From Allacma fusca (lineage: Eukaryota; Arthropoda; Collembola; Symphypleona; Sminthuridae), in NCBI GenBank assembly GCA_947179485.1, contig OX359246.1, forward strand, positions 31,496,001 through 31,560,000: a stretch of DNA of 64,000 bases. The letters run 5' to 3'. The translations under genes and the position numbers were made by a program. The notes beneath the pieces are model-generated. The model did not search any database. It saw only the letters and a program-made list of their open reading frames with translations, and had not been told where the DNA came from. This document shows, piece after piece, positions 25,161-38,700 of this stretch. Every line of letters starts with the position of its first letter. Within the stretch, counting starts at the first letter, position 1.

Positions 25161-25904
25161 CCTGTGTTGCCGGTACAGATGCCATGATGTTACTAAGAAA
25201 TCCATATTGTTTTGTACTTTCTAATTAGTTACACCTGTTGGAAATATTATGATGGATTTATTTTAATTCTAGCCTCGTCAGATCGAAAATTTGCACTATT
25301 AATTTATATCATGGACCGGCCACTCAATATTGATGATGACATTTTTGAGGCGGAAACCTTTGCTAATAGTAGCAAACCCAAGAAACGTAGTAGGAATCCG
25401 TCAATTTGGGCTCGCTCGTTATCAAAAAAGGCTAGAGTAGCGGGTACTTAAATATATACAAATATATTTAAGCATTAAAATATTGATTTGCAAAGTAATA
25501 AGTTCATATGATGTGGTTCTATGACTTCGAAGTGATGCATCATAAATAGTTCGTACACTGTTTACAATTATATTTTGTTACTAGGCACTCACTGACAAAT
25601 TCACCTTCTGCTTATGCACACTCAGGATCGGAATGCAATTTTGTGGGAGCTTAGGTACCTGGCCCAATCTCCCAGCGAGACCAAACGTTTGTGCCATCTC
25701 GCTCTGGATTAGATAAAAAGTCGGGAAATGCGCACTTTTAAATTTTAATTCATGAGAAAGGGGTCCCTCCTATCCAACCTGCATTTTACAGTGTTAAACC
25801 TCATAAGAATCTTTCATTTCCGAAAGCCGATGCTATTTTGTATGAAAGACACATTTATGTTATTCATTCATAATACGTGGTTCTAGCTACCTTCTTGACC
25901 TTAG

Positions 25905-26210
25905 GTTGACCAATATTGGCCACAATTAGTTTTTTGGCCTCAGATTGGTCAATATTGATCTCAATTAGTTGCATGGCCTCAGATTGGTCAATATTGATCT
26001 CAATTAGTTGCATGGCCTCAGATTGGTCAATATTGATCTCAATTAGTTGCATGGCCTCAGATTGGTCAATATTGATCTCAATTAGTTGCATGGCCTCAGA
26101 TTGGTCAATATTAACCTCAATTAGTTGCATGGCCTCAGATTGGTCAATGTTGGTCACAATTAGTTTTTTGTCCAAAAATTAGTCAATATTGGTCTCAATT
26201 AGTTGTCTGA
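25905..26210. repeat. 39-bp tandem repeat, about 7 copies
   Basis: The unit contains gcctcagattggtcaatatt followed by gatctcaattagttgcatg. The 39-bp period (13 codons) keeps both strands open, which produces spurious repetitive open frames. The same unit, diverged, recurs at 27183-27420 on the other side of the nested hAT. Confidence 0.9.
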
Positions 26211-26218
26211 CCTCAGAT

Positions 26219-27182
26219 CAGTGCTCGGACTGGGTACGGGTAATACTCGGGTAAATGGGTATGGGTACTGGTATGGGTACTACCTGGGTACAGAAGTAGC
26301 GTACTCGCAATTACGCGTGTACTACCCGGGTACTCTGGATTTTAGGAAATGAAATGGGTACGGGTATGGGTACTCACTCAGTGACAATCGGGTAGTACCC
26401 AAAAGATACGGGTATTACAATGTAAAATATCTGTACCCATGGGTGCTGTACCCGAGTATTTTTGGGTACTTCAAGGATTCCTGCTGGGATGGATTACTAT
26501 GGCTAACAATAAGACCTGCCAACCGTGGAGTTGCTTGTTTCTTTGTATACAGATACTTGCGTTAGTGACAGAGCCAATGACTTCGTTTCATTTATGATTG
26601 CAATCTAACGCTTCTAATGATTCCTCTCAGATTTAATAAAAAAATGGATGTCAGTCAAATGTCAGTCAGATTGCCTGTTTATCGACTGAAACAATGAAGC
26701 TCATCAAAGAATAATTTCATGGGGCAGGACCAATGAATCTAATTAAATTTAATTAGCTTCATTGGAATTACAGTTATTTAAAGACGCATTACGAGATAAG
26801 TTCGAAATAAATATGCATTTATTAGTTTCGAGCCAGATCAGTTATTTAATGGTACAAGTACCAAGGTTTTCCCATATGAAAACGCTGAGGCATCATGTGC
26901 ATGCAATTTGAGCATTTTCAATTCTGGGCATTTATAATATTATTCACTGCAGACATTATGTATATTTCAAACAAGAAACATTTCGAGAGAACACATTTTT
27001 TTCCATTCAGTAGATTATTATTTTAGCGTAGCAGCATGTGAATTTTATCTGTGCTTATTAAAAATAAATCATAAATGAACTTAAATAATTTTTTAAACAA
27101 TAGATACTCGAGTACGGGTTGCCGTACCCGATATTCGGGTATGGGTACGGGTAAATGGTTTCTGTACCCAGTCCGAGCACTG
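26219..27182. mobile_element. hAT-type non-autonomous element (GGGTACGGGTA family), 964 bp
   Basis: A perfect 18-bp inverted repeat (CAGTGCTCGGACTGGGTA at both ends) and a perfect 8-bp target duplication cctcagat (26211..26218, 27183..27190). Both ends carry GGGTACGGGTAnnn arrays. It inserted into a 39-bp repeat unit of the larger element, so it is younger than that element. Confidence 0.9.
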
Positions 27183-28510
27183 CCTCAGATTGGTCAACAT
27201 TAATCGGTTAGTTTTTATGCCCCAGATTGACCAATATTGGTAACAGTTTTCTTGCTTAAGATTGGTCAATATTGGTACCAGTTTGTTTTTTGGCCTCAGG
27301 TTTGTCAATATTGGTAAAAGTTAGGTTTTTGGCCTCAGATTGGTCAGTATTGGTAACAGTTAGATTTTTGACCTCAGATTGGCCAATATTGGTCAGTTAG
27401 TTTTTGCCGATTTTATTTAATCATTTGATTTCCCATTTAGTGGCCAAATCGTTTTCAATTTTTGCAGCCGTAGGCGCCATGCACATCCAGCTAAGTTGGA
27501 ATAGTTTGTGGTTTTAAAATTCGGCAGTTAATTAATTCAGCAAATATTTTTTAAACGTCTTTTATTCCACACAATATTTTTAGCGAAGGTCAGATTTGCA
27601 AATTTGAAGACGCTTCATTGTTTTATTTTTTCTCTGTCGTGACAAAAGCCTGCGGGCTGTGAATTTCCTCCATATGTGCATCTTTCTCACTTTTTATTTT
27701 GAAACTATAAATCATCAATCTTTCATCAAGACCGCTTCGTACCTTGGTGAGCATCTCCCATGATAACAAATAAAAGTTTCTAGAAATGGGCGTCATATTG
27801 CCCAATCTTTGGTCAAGAACCCGAATTTGAATAATACGAGGCCACAAAAATAATTTTGCCAATTTTCACCAATCTCATGCGAAAAGCATTCAGGTGACTA
27901 ACATTGGTCAATCAGAGGCCAAAAAGATAATTGTGTCCATTATTGGCAATCTAATTTCAAATAGGTAGCTGTGCTGTGACAAATGTTGATCAATATGAAG
28001 CCAAGTAACAGTAGTGATCAACGTTGGATAACCTGCGGCCAAGAAACGTTGGTTACTAATTGTGTTCAGTACTTGAACCTTAGAACCACTTATGATGAGT
28101 GTGTCGTTCATCTAATATAGTGCAGACTTTCGAAAATTAAAATTTCGTACGGAATTTAACATTGTAAAATTTAGGTAGGACAGGGGGACTAGAACGAATT
28201 AGAATTTCTGCGCTTTTTATAGCGCAATCCAGGGCAAGATGGTCCTCCTTCTGCTCTCGCATGGATATTGTGTCAGGTGCGTAAGCTCCTACAAAATTTC
28301 ATTCCGATCCCGAGTGGGCATCTGGCAAGGGCTAAATTGAGTGCATGTTCGTTTGACACAGATGTTTCTATATATTTTTACAGGGCTTGAACTGTTTTGA
28401 GCTTCAAGTTCTGCCAGTTAATACATACAGACAAACGAGAGATGTTAGAAAATTTGTTTTTAGGAAAATTCGATTTTTATTGCTAATCACTGATGATGAT
28501 GAATTCGCAG

Positions 28511-30456
28511 GTGCTGAATTTAAAAATCCGAAAGGTCAAATTGTTGTAAAGCCTAGATTCATGAGGAGCGTTGAATGTATTTGTGGATGTTCAGAGGTAT
28601 TGACTGATATTGAAAAGGAACATATCTACGATTCATTTCGAGGAAAGGGAAGTCATGATGTTCAAAATGAATACCTACGAGGATGTACAGAGGTCGCTGG
28701 AGTTTGTGTGCTTTCAAATGGAAAACCTAGATGAACATTTGTTCACAAGCTGCATTTTGAATGTAAGACTGTGCAGGTTTGTCAGAAATTCTTTCTGGCA
28801 ATACATGGTATCAGTCGGAGCCGCCTGAGACGTAAAGTAAATATTTTGAAACTACCCAGTGAACTCTTTGAATTAATACCTACTACTATATTCAAATCTA
28901 ATTATTTTCCTTATTAAGGCTTAAAAAATTATTTATACACTTGCAACCGTTATGAGCAAGTCTTGACGAATCTTATTTTTAATGTTCGTTTTAATCCATC
29001 TGCTAATGATAATTTATTATTTCTAATGTCGTACTGTTACGCTACAGGTGCTTCACCGTGATGTGGACATTCTCGATCGACGTGGAATGCATTCAAATCA
29101 TTTCATGAAAACAAGTTATGCCACTCGTGATCTGATGAGAATATTCTTAAAGTCATTGCCAGCTAGACATTCTCATTACTCTGTAAACAAGAACCCAAAT
29201 AGACTGTACATGGACTCAAAATGGACTATAACTTCACTTTATGAACGGTTCTTACTGTACTTCCCTGAAATTAACCGACACCAAGCAACCTTGGTTGTTT
29301 TTCGCACAATTTTTAATCACGAGTTTAATATTAAGTTCGGTTGTCCAAGAACTGATAAATGTGATACTTGTAGCAAGTTTTTAATTAAGTTGCGATCATT
29401 ACGAACTCTTTCCCCTGAGAAAACTGAAGAAATTGATACAACTTGCTTGGAGCACGAGCAACATCTTGAGTATGCAGATATATTCTACAGAGATATGGCT
29501 GCTGCAAAACTATTTGTTCAGTCATTTTGCACTCTGCATGGATTATCAGCAGAATATGCCACTTCCAGTCACTAGAATCAATAAGGAGTTCTACCTTAGG
29601 CAACTGTGGGTATACAATTTTGGCATCAAGAATATCAAAACTGGGGAATCAAATATGTTCCTTTACAGCGAAACATTTGCAAAAAAGGGTAAATTTAAGT
29701 ATAATCTTTGCCTTTTAGCCTGATATTGTGATTTCGAAATCAAAACAAACAAATTAGTTTCAGTTACAATTTGCAGGAGTGAATGAAGTAATTTCTTGCT
29801 TGCTCTGGTACATACAAATTATCGTTCCAGCTTATGTCACCACTCTGAGTGTGTTTTGCGACAACCCTGCTGGACAGAATAAAAATCGATATGTCTATGC
29901 CGCACTGCAGCATCTAGCTAATACCCGATTTGAACGAATTTATGTAAAATACCCAGTTCCCGGTCATTCCAGGATGCCTATAGATGCCGATTTTGGCTTA
30001 ATTGAGTCTAAAAAACGTCGAATGGAGCAGATCTTTTTACCATCCGATATTGTTGAGATAGTTAAATCTGCTAGACTTCTTTCACCCTTCAACGTTGTGT
30101 TCGTTAATCATCCATTAACAAATAACCTTTGCGATGATGGCACCCCATTTGTTATTGTAAAAGATTACAAACTTGCGTTGGGCGAATTATTTCGGCCCGC
30201 CGAAGTAGGAGGGTTGGATCTGAATTCAGTCAGAGAATTGAGGTTTCTGAATAATTGCTCCCCGATTGCCAATTTTAGCGATCGATTCAATCGACCTTTC
30301 CGCGAAATCAAGTTTTTCTCTGACAATGTTTTACCGCCAGATTTATTGTCCAGATTTGTTGATGCAGCTCCAGTATACGATGAATATCTACCAATTAACC
30401 TAGCAAAACTGACCAACATGAAGACACTGCTGGAGCACATTGCGAAACGTCCGGAG
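28511..30456 (+). pseudogene. DUF7869-like (transposase-derived) gene, disrupted
   Basis: Three exon blocks: 28511..28836, 29048..29688, 29777..~30456; GT/AG junctions with phases 0 and 1. Conserved family features are visible. The first block has CxxC residues and FVHKLHFECKTV then VCQKFFLAIHGIS. The second has DKCDTCSKF and the FYLRQLWVYNFGI core. The third has SVFCDNPAGQNKNRYVYAAL, then VPGHSRMPIDADFGLIESKK, corresponding to the 'SDNCGGQN' and 'H..(N)..D' signatures of a widespread arthropod family thought to derive from a DDE transposase. There are two lesions: an in-frame TGA at 28732-28734 (after NGKPR) and a one-base frameshift at about 29520-29535 (after AAAKLFVQ). The N-terminal part upstream of 28511 is unresolved. 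It is likely a dead copy; two sequencing errors are less likely. Confidence 0.7.
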
Positions 30457-30630
30457 GTACTAACTCATATTGTAGCAATCTTTGTTATATCAGCTAAACT
30501 TTGCTCGGCTATTTTTATCTACTTGTAGTATCATGACAAATGTTTTACTTTTATATCATAACCTGACTTGGTTAATGACCTTTGGTTATGGCATTTTTAA
30601 GTGATAATCATGAATGATTTTTTCTGAATA

Positions 30631-31410
30631 CAGTCGACTCTCCTTATAGCGTCTCTCCCTATAAAGTCATCCTGGGTTCCTCCCAAGCTACATTATATGA
30701 TAAATTCTACCTTTATAGCGTCACGTCAGTTCCTTTATAAAGTCGCTTTTTGTAGCCGTAAGGTGAAAATCGTTCCCTTATAACGTCATATTGACGTTTC
30801 AAAGCGCCAGACCTAGCTAAATAACATACTGGTGCTGTCATTTTAAAGTTTCAATATTCAATTTCACTATAATTTCATTGGTTTATTATAAAGCGACGTT
30901 ATAAAAGACTGGAAGGAACGTATTATTGTAAATATATGTGCAAGCGGGGTTAACGACATTGACTAAGTCCCATCTAGGAAAATTCACATTTCCAATCTTT
31001 TAGTTTTATTTTCTCATCCAGCAAGGAACTGATATTCATAGTTTTAACGGAATTACATTTTTTACTGTTTGAAAACTGTTGTAAATGATCTGACAAGTGC
31101 CTTATTGAGATTCAGAAAATACTTTATTCAATCCTGACCTTTATTGTTGACGGTGTTTGTGGCTTGGCTCACTTTGAAAAATATAACTATTTATTAATCA
31201 ATAATAACTATTTTTATTCTCGTTCTGCATAGACAAAGTTGATAGTATGTGCTATATGTCTGCAATGAATCGAGACATGAGTCCAATTTAACTAAAAACG
31301 AAAAAATTGCAATTAAACAGTTATTTATTTTGTGTGCCTCTATAACGTCGTTCCCTTATAACGTCACTTTTGGGGAGATTTATTTATGTCGTTATAAAGA
31401 GAGTCGACTG
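30631..31410. mobile_element. pogo/Tigger-like MITE, 780 bp
   Basis: Inverted ends CAGTCGACTCTC...GAGAGTCGACTG flanked by TA on both sides, the Tc1/mariner-pogo target. Internal CCTTATAACGTC-type motifs repeat near both ends. No transposase remnant seen. Confidence 0.8.
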
Positions 31411-31412
31411 TA

Positions 31413-32755
31413 GCAACTGCATCTCTAATATTACTAAAGTATATCCCTTCAGTTCATGGCATTGCACGTTAATGCTAATCACAGATGATTTTTGCGGTAC
31501 GCTGTAATAGGTTTGGAAACTGTTTTTGACATGTTAATGTTTAATAACGAAAATAATGTTGATTCAAGGTGGTATTCTTTGATACTGTTTACGCGTTTGA
31601 CAAGGATGGCTACCGTGTGTACTTGCGAAACATCCAGTAATCCGGCCACCCTAACTCCAACATTTCCTGTACTGGAGTTTAGTTATATAAGTATCCTATC
31701 CTCCTATTCTTACTATTAGCGAAATGATTTGTTCATATGACTACTGCGTATTGCTTACTGAAATAAAACGTTGTTTATTTACATATTTGATATTCACTCA
31801 ACATTTTTTCTTGTAAGAAACAGTTGCAATTTTATGCAAAACATTTTATTCACACTTTTTAAAATAACTGATTAAAAATATTATGCAGGCATATCACGAT
31901 GTTGCCTAAGATATGAAAAACGTAAAATAATTATTTTATCGGAGGCACATTTAGCGTCCATATCCTCAATTTTTATAATATCTTGTAAAAAAAATAGAAA
32001 ATAATCGATAGATGTTTTTCAGATTTCACAGTTTCATTAGGTAGATAAGATGCGGTTGTTATAAAACATTCAACACTTGGAACTTGTCCAGAAAATTTTG
32101 TGCCGACTTTCAAAATTGTATTTCATCGGTCCTAGTAAAATATTGTATTCCTAGGAGCCGACAATATAACAATAAGCACGTATAGATTATGACGAGTTTT
32201 GAAGCTCACAAACAGTGCCAACAACTATTTAATCTTTATGTGTTGCATCTTTGCATGAATATGTTTGCTCCCAAAGGCTAAATAATTATAGAGACACTGC
32301 GTGCAATCGAGTTCTTACGACAATACAAATAAAATAAAATAATTATGTTTTCATAAAGTTGTCTACATCAACTTGCAACATGCATACTTTGTGATTTAGT
32401 ATGGAAAATTAGTAGGTAGGTATAGCCACATATCAAATAATTAGAGTGAATTTGCCTAAAATGCCATGGCATTTTCAATTGTTCAACCCTGATTATTATT
32501 ATGGATAAGTCGTATGAACATTTGTGGCAATCTTAGTACTTTATAAAATTTAACCAGTATTTTTCATCCAAAGCTTTATTAATTACCTAATTTGTGTAAA
32601 CATTATATTTGAAGGATAATTAATAGTTCATCCATAAATAATTGTGCATATAATGTCCCCGAATATTTTCATCAACAGTTGCCTTTTCTCAACATGGATG
32701 CGTGCGTGCATCAACAACAAGTAAAAATAATTTGAATCCAGGAAACAATTGAACA
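31413..32755. other. Gene-free; contains a partial copy of the 8.9-9.9 kb repeat
   Basis: 31890-32530 matches about 9290-9910 in the same orientation, including the right end ...CAACCCTG and the following attattat and tgtggyaatct. The rest shows no gene. Confidence 0.5.
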
Positions 32756-35700
32756 TTACTTTCCGAATCGATCGATTATCAACGCAGTAAATTCCGGAGC
32801 TTGTTGAAAAATGCTCATACGGGTTTCCAGAGTAGCTATCTTGTGTTCAGGATGAGGTAAAATTTTGAATCTTTGCACTATATTTGAAATCAACAATATC
32901 AACATGTCTTTTGCAACCGGGTAGCCCAAACATTTCCTTCTGCCAGCCCCAAAAGACATGACCTTCTCCGTATTCACCAAATGTTTCCCAGTCTCATCCA
33001 AAAATCTCTCCGGCTTGAGCACAAACGGCTCCTCCCAAAGATCATCTCTGTGATTCGAGCCCCACAGGTTGGAAATTAGATATGTCCCCGCAGGAATGAA
33101 ATGCCCCTCCACAGTAGAATCTTTATCACTAACTTTGACTACAATTGGTGCTGCAGCAAAGTCTCGGATCATTTCCATAATGCAGGCTTCGGTGTAGGGA
33201 AGTCTAAAAATTGGACACATTTTATAGACAAATTTACAAGAAATATTTACAAATCTATACATAGGTGGTAATAATCAATTGCCAAATCCCCTCCCTGTCT
33301 AAATAATTGAAATAAGTGTTAAAACCTTTTTCAAAAAAAAGTTAAGTGTTAATAATAAAACGAAGACTTTTACAATTTAAAAAAACCTGGACTTTGCGTG
33401 GTCACGCCTTCGAACAATGTCCTCAAATATCCGACTTGTTCAATGCATCTTTGAGAAAATTTTTAACTAACTTTGCTATAAACTAGGGAAATCAAGTATT
33501 TTAGGAGTCACCCCATTATGTGGGACTTGGGGTGTGGGAAATGTGACCACTCTTCTAAATAGATAATAAATCTAGACCCTTAAAATGCATGGTATTGGGC
33601 GGTATAAACTGAATGTCAACCTCGAAGTATCCTCAAGAGTGACTTTCCCGTCTTTTCCCACAGCGACCTCCACTTCCTCCCTCACTTTGTCCTGAATCTT
33701 TTGATTCAGAAGCAAATGCAGGACAATGTATTCCAGTGTGTGGTAAGCAGTGGCAGAGCCGGCTATATTCACATCCATCAATGTTGCCAGGAGGTTCTTC
33801 ACTAAAATTTAAAAAAAAATGTATTTTATAACACACTAAATTACTTAAATGTTACAAACCAAAATAAACTACAATTATTTATAAACAACAAATTTTTTCT
33901 TACTCCCTGTCGCTCCTTCAAAACTACTACCCTTCGACCCCTCCTGTTTCATTTTAGTCAAATATTCATCCAAAAAATCATTCGGGTCTGATCCCTCGTC
34001 ATGCCTTTCCAGATGCTCATCAATCTTTTTTTTTTGAATGTCCCGGAGACCTTCCACAGATCTTTTGTACTCCTTGACAAAATCTAGTTCCCATTTTAGG
34101 AATGCAAAAACTGGACCAAAAATGAGCAAGATGCTGCTCCTTAAGGACCGCCCAAATAATCTAAAATTGTTAAAAGTCCAAGGGTTTAGAACAACGTTAT
34201 ATGTCCTTGAAAATCGGATACTTTGTGAAATCAATAATTATTGTATCACTGTACGTTTGAAATCGAAGTAAAAGCGGAAATCGATCTTCAGGTAGAGTAC
34301 TGGAAACGGTCATTCTCCAAACCATATTCATCATTGGTAATTGAAGCCACTCTTCCAAATTCAGGGGCTTATTGCAAGCCATTGCCAAATCTGAAATTAT
34401 CCTATCAACATCCTGACCCAGACTTTGAGAGGATTTCTCGTCTCCTCGGAATCCGAATTTCCTCAGACTTCGGACCACCAGCTTCCGCTGCTCGGACCAA
34501 TCTTTGTATTTGCTCCCAGTGATCCCTGCAATTTTATAGTAATTAATTTAAAAGTAAAAACTAATTATTATATACTGTCATCAATATCTTTGGACTTTCC
34601 GATATTTATTTCACTTGCCATAGTCCCCATGTGTGTACACATGAAAGGCACCACCGTGAGGATAATTTTGCCGGTCATCGCTACTGCAACAGGACTTGAT
34701 GGTTTCAGGGGTGTTGAAAACAACGAATCTAAAAGAAAAACGTTAAATTTCACGAAAATAGTTCCAAAAATATTTAAATGTACATAAAAATGTTGAAGCT
34801 AAACAAAAATACAAGAACAATGAATCTAGCAAAATAATTTTTATAGTTTTCAGGAAATTCCATAAAATACGGAATAGATTGTTCCGTACACATAAATAAG
34901 TGAAATATTAATATGTGAAGCAATAGTGTATAAACACTCGAAAAAGTCAAAATTTATGAGGAAGGGACTCCTATGTTTACCTGTTACCCAGAACTGAATA
35001 CTGGAAAATGTCCCCGTACTTCTTGCTCCATCTCAAAAGCAATTTGGGATGATGCACGGTCCCCAGATGTTGAAAGTTTAGGGCAACCGTTAAAAAGCTC
35101 GGACCTGGTAATTAAGTACATAATTGCAATTTACAATTATGTAAGGATTGTATGTAAAAGAGTGTCTATTAATATACATAATTAATGTAGCTACATATAT
35201 GAAATAGTATACTGCATTTTGAACCAGTTACGAAATTATATGCAAATTTGTAAATTACTTTCAAAATAAGTTTAAATGAATTACAAAAATGTAAAGGTTC
35301 CTTTATGTAAGAGCGCGTGGCCCTCATCAGGGAATTTTAAAATTATATACAAATATAATCCGCAGTTCTGTAGCCCATCCCGCAGGGAAATTGGCTATAG
35401 GCTACTATAGTTTTGAACTATAGGATTTTCAATTAGGAATTTGGGACCTTTTCTGATATGGGTTCGCCCATGGACATAATTATGGATTTCTATAGGTGAA
35501 AACTAACACTCCGATAGGAATCCCAATGATCAGAGTCCTATAGATGCTATTCCTATAGGGATGAGCTTACATATAGATTAACAGTTTCCACAATCCGCAA
35601 TAAATAAATCTCTTCGAACTAAAATAAAAAATAACGCATGAATTGATTATTATATTGGAACAATTTTAAACCGGCTTGCGCTTTTATTTGTTCAAAATGG

Positions 35701-38700
35701 TTTTAAGGAAAATTCTAAAGATTAATTCAGTAATTCATTGATTGAACTCTTTTTAAGCCGTTTCCGGGCATCAGTACAAATGTTAATAACACTTTTTTTT
35801 AAATTGACCATGCGCGTGGAATCTTCCTTCAATTTACACTTCTTGATGGTAAATTCTGCAACAAAAACCATTTATAAAATGTAGATATTGAAAATATAAT
35901 TTATTATGCAGGATATTGTGAGATGTGATGAGTGTAATGTCCAGGTACCTTTGCATGCATTAAACTTGCGTAAATCCAATCTAGGACGCTGAACACCGCC
36001 ATGATGCTTCTGCCCGCTAACAGAAGATGCTGCAATTTCCTCCAAAGTAACGATGTTCGATTTTTCCATGAGTTTGCGAAGAAATATTCCAGGATTATGT
36101 CTATAGTTGAGTTTCAAATCATCAACCAGTTCCGCGCTTGCAGTAAACCCATCTCCGATTTCAACTGATTTGTGGAATTCTTCGTGTTCCAATGCGGAGA
36201 GTTTTTCTGACAATTTGAATAAAATTGAATACGCTGCTTAAACACATGTACAGCAAGAAGATATAAAAATCAAACAACTGTGATTCTGGATACAAGTGCA
36301 TACTTACGCTGGAGCTTTGAAATTTTCGTATTCTTGCCGCGTAGTTTGGATCTCAGAGACTCTATTATTTCGTCTTTCTCCAAAATTTGAGCTTTCAAAA
36401 AGGTAACATCTTGTACTTCACGCAGCGATTGATCCAGGAGAATTATTGCGTCAGGGTTATCATTCTGATCATCAATGTGAGCATCTTGCAGGGCGGTGTT
36501 TACCTCCTGTTTAAACGAAACATTAAACTATTTACTTGTTGCATTGTATCAAATACAGTTATATAAAAAAGGTTTTTTGAAAACGTTAAGGTTAATATGT
36601 AACAGCAACCTACACTAAATATAATATATATATATATATTTAAAATGCGACTAAAATAACGACAAAAATGATTAACTACACTAAATATTTTCAAAGCTTG
36701 CAGAAACAACAGTGTGGAAACTGATACAAGAATGTTAGTAAGAATGACTAAATATTTACGATGTCATTAGTTGGCCCATCATTAGTTGCCACCACCAGAA
36801 TCTGCAAAGGTAAATAAATGTGTACCAATGTCAAAATACCAGCACATAAACCTGTAAAATTTACTGGTACTCCACAGACCTATATATGAGTATAATTTTT
36901 GGTGAGCATACCGTGCCGTCCAACTTTCGTTTTCGTAAACCCTTTGGGAATGACTCGGTTTCCATAAATGAAGCTTCAGCTGCATCGCTGGCTAAATTAG
37001 CAGCTGATTGACTCATTTTTGCCCGAGGTCCTTTTAAAGGAAATTTAACAGAATTCGTGGAATACCGTGCATATAGCCATATCAGAAATGGCACAAGACA
37101 CATTACAATATTTTTGCACTTACCAACTTCAATTACTTTGCCCACGAAATCTTCTCCGTCAATCGTGATGTTAAACAATTGTCCAACTAAATCGTTTTCA
37201 GTCTTGAACAAATTTTTGTCGTACTTAATTCTTGACACTTTTACAGATGAATAATTTGTGTGGTGATCACTCCACAGAACGGCAGCATATTTTTTGTCCA
37301 TTTTAAACAGTTTTTACGGAAACTAGAATGTAGTTCTTGCAAGGACAAAATCTCTAAACGCAATAACCGCCACAGCATAATGAACAATGTCGCCCACGCT
37401 GTTTTTGTCGATGCATTTCCCACCTTTGGTATGCGCATGTACAATGCCAATAGTGTCACGTGAGATGCAGTCAATGACAGTTATTAAACTGCAAAGTGAA
37501 ATTGTATACGGGAGGAGTGTCGAGTTTCACTACAAATGTTGCCGACTGTACAATAGATTATTGTGCCGTATAAATCGGAAGAATCAAATTATATAATTTA
37601 ATCATTTTTAACCAGCATATTTTATCAATATTTGTATTTTCAGTTACTCATTTATACTTTTAATGGGCAAACGAACTTACGGCTCGCATATTGGGAGTGT
37701 GTCAAGGCCACCAAAGCAGACAAGGTGGAACCGAATGAAAAAGGTAAAATAATGTCAGTCAGGGGTCGGATTTCTGTAAATCTCACTGGAAGATTGTTTC
37801 TAAATTTTCCTGCTGATTCAAATGACCCTGCTGGGAGGTCCTACGCAATTTCAAAAATCGGTGCTAAAAATAAGGCCAACGATTTACAAAATCCCTGTTG
37901 GAAAAAATAATTTCCTCACAAGTCGTCAAATCTCTGTCAATAAGGGTGAACCAATTGAAAAATCCCTGTTTGCCTAGCAATTTTTTCTGGCCGAAATATT
38001 TCCCCCTGCCTGAAATATGTTTTTCTCTGGGACGAATCTTCCCGTCTTCCCACAAATATCCGACCCCTGAGGTAATTTTGAAAGCGGAAACTAGTTTCGT
38101 GAGGTTATTCCCTGAGCGAGAACCTTGATCATTTAAATGTAAGTACTACTTACTTAGGAGTTTCATTTTAATACAACGCTCATGGTTCAAGTTTTATATA
38201 TATTGTTTCAAAATATTAGCTACTTAAGTAACAAGGGTACACAGATGTTATTAAATTTGCTTTTGATTAAATTTTCGAACTTTACATTTTTTAGAAATCT
38301 GTTTATGCAATTGAGGAACCCAGCCGATCTGTAAACCAAGTTTGTTTCAACGCATTTGTCTCACCTGACCAGCTCTCGGACACAGGCAAGCTTAGTTTGT
38401 ACCTATATGGCAATTGCTTTAAATTTAATGGTATCTTTGATTTATTGCTAACTATTTGTTCTCGAACGGGATATACATTCTTAACGTTTGAACTAAAACT
38501 AGGTGACGTAATTCACGACGAACTTTGGGACGTATCTAGTTTGTCCAGTTTTGACGATCTGCCACAACAGCATTTTTCCGATGTCGATTCCATTTCGGCA
38601 GACTCGAATGAATTTGTCCCCGATTATTCCAAGTTTGAATCGAGCAGCTCAGACGTAAATATATACAAAATATTTTTTAGAAACTGAATAGCTGTGTGTT

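Larger units (their letters stand above)
25600..28335. mobile_element. Large non-autonomous element with ~110-bp inverted repeats
   Basis: The segment 25612-25740 (cacactcaggatcggaatg, then gggagcttagg) is the imperfect inverse of 28200-28325. Between them lie arrays of a 39-bp motif built on attggtcaatattg (25900-26210, 27183-27420, 27890-28080). A third relative of the end plus the same internal motif is at 52290-52530. Exact outer boundaries and target duplication are not resolved. A separate hAT is nested inside. Confidence 0.6.

Noticed and set aside
25864-26182. Repetitive open frames on both strands (13-residue period)
   Set aside because: They are a by-product of the 39-bp tandem repeat, whose length is a multiple of three; there is no start context or homologue.
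34568-34753. A 61-residue minus-strand frame with a Met start
   Set aside because: It is a shadow of the P450 exon 34619..34728 in another frame; only the other frame gives P450 motifs and matching phases.
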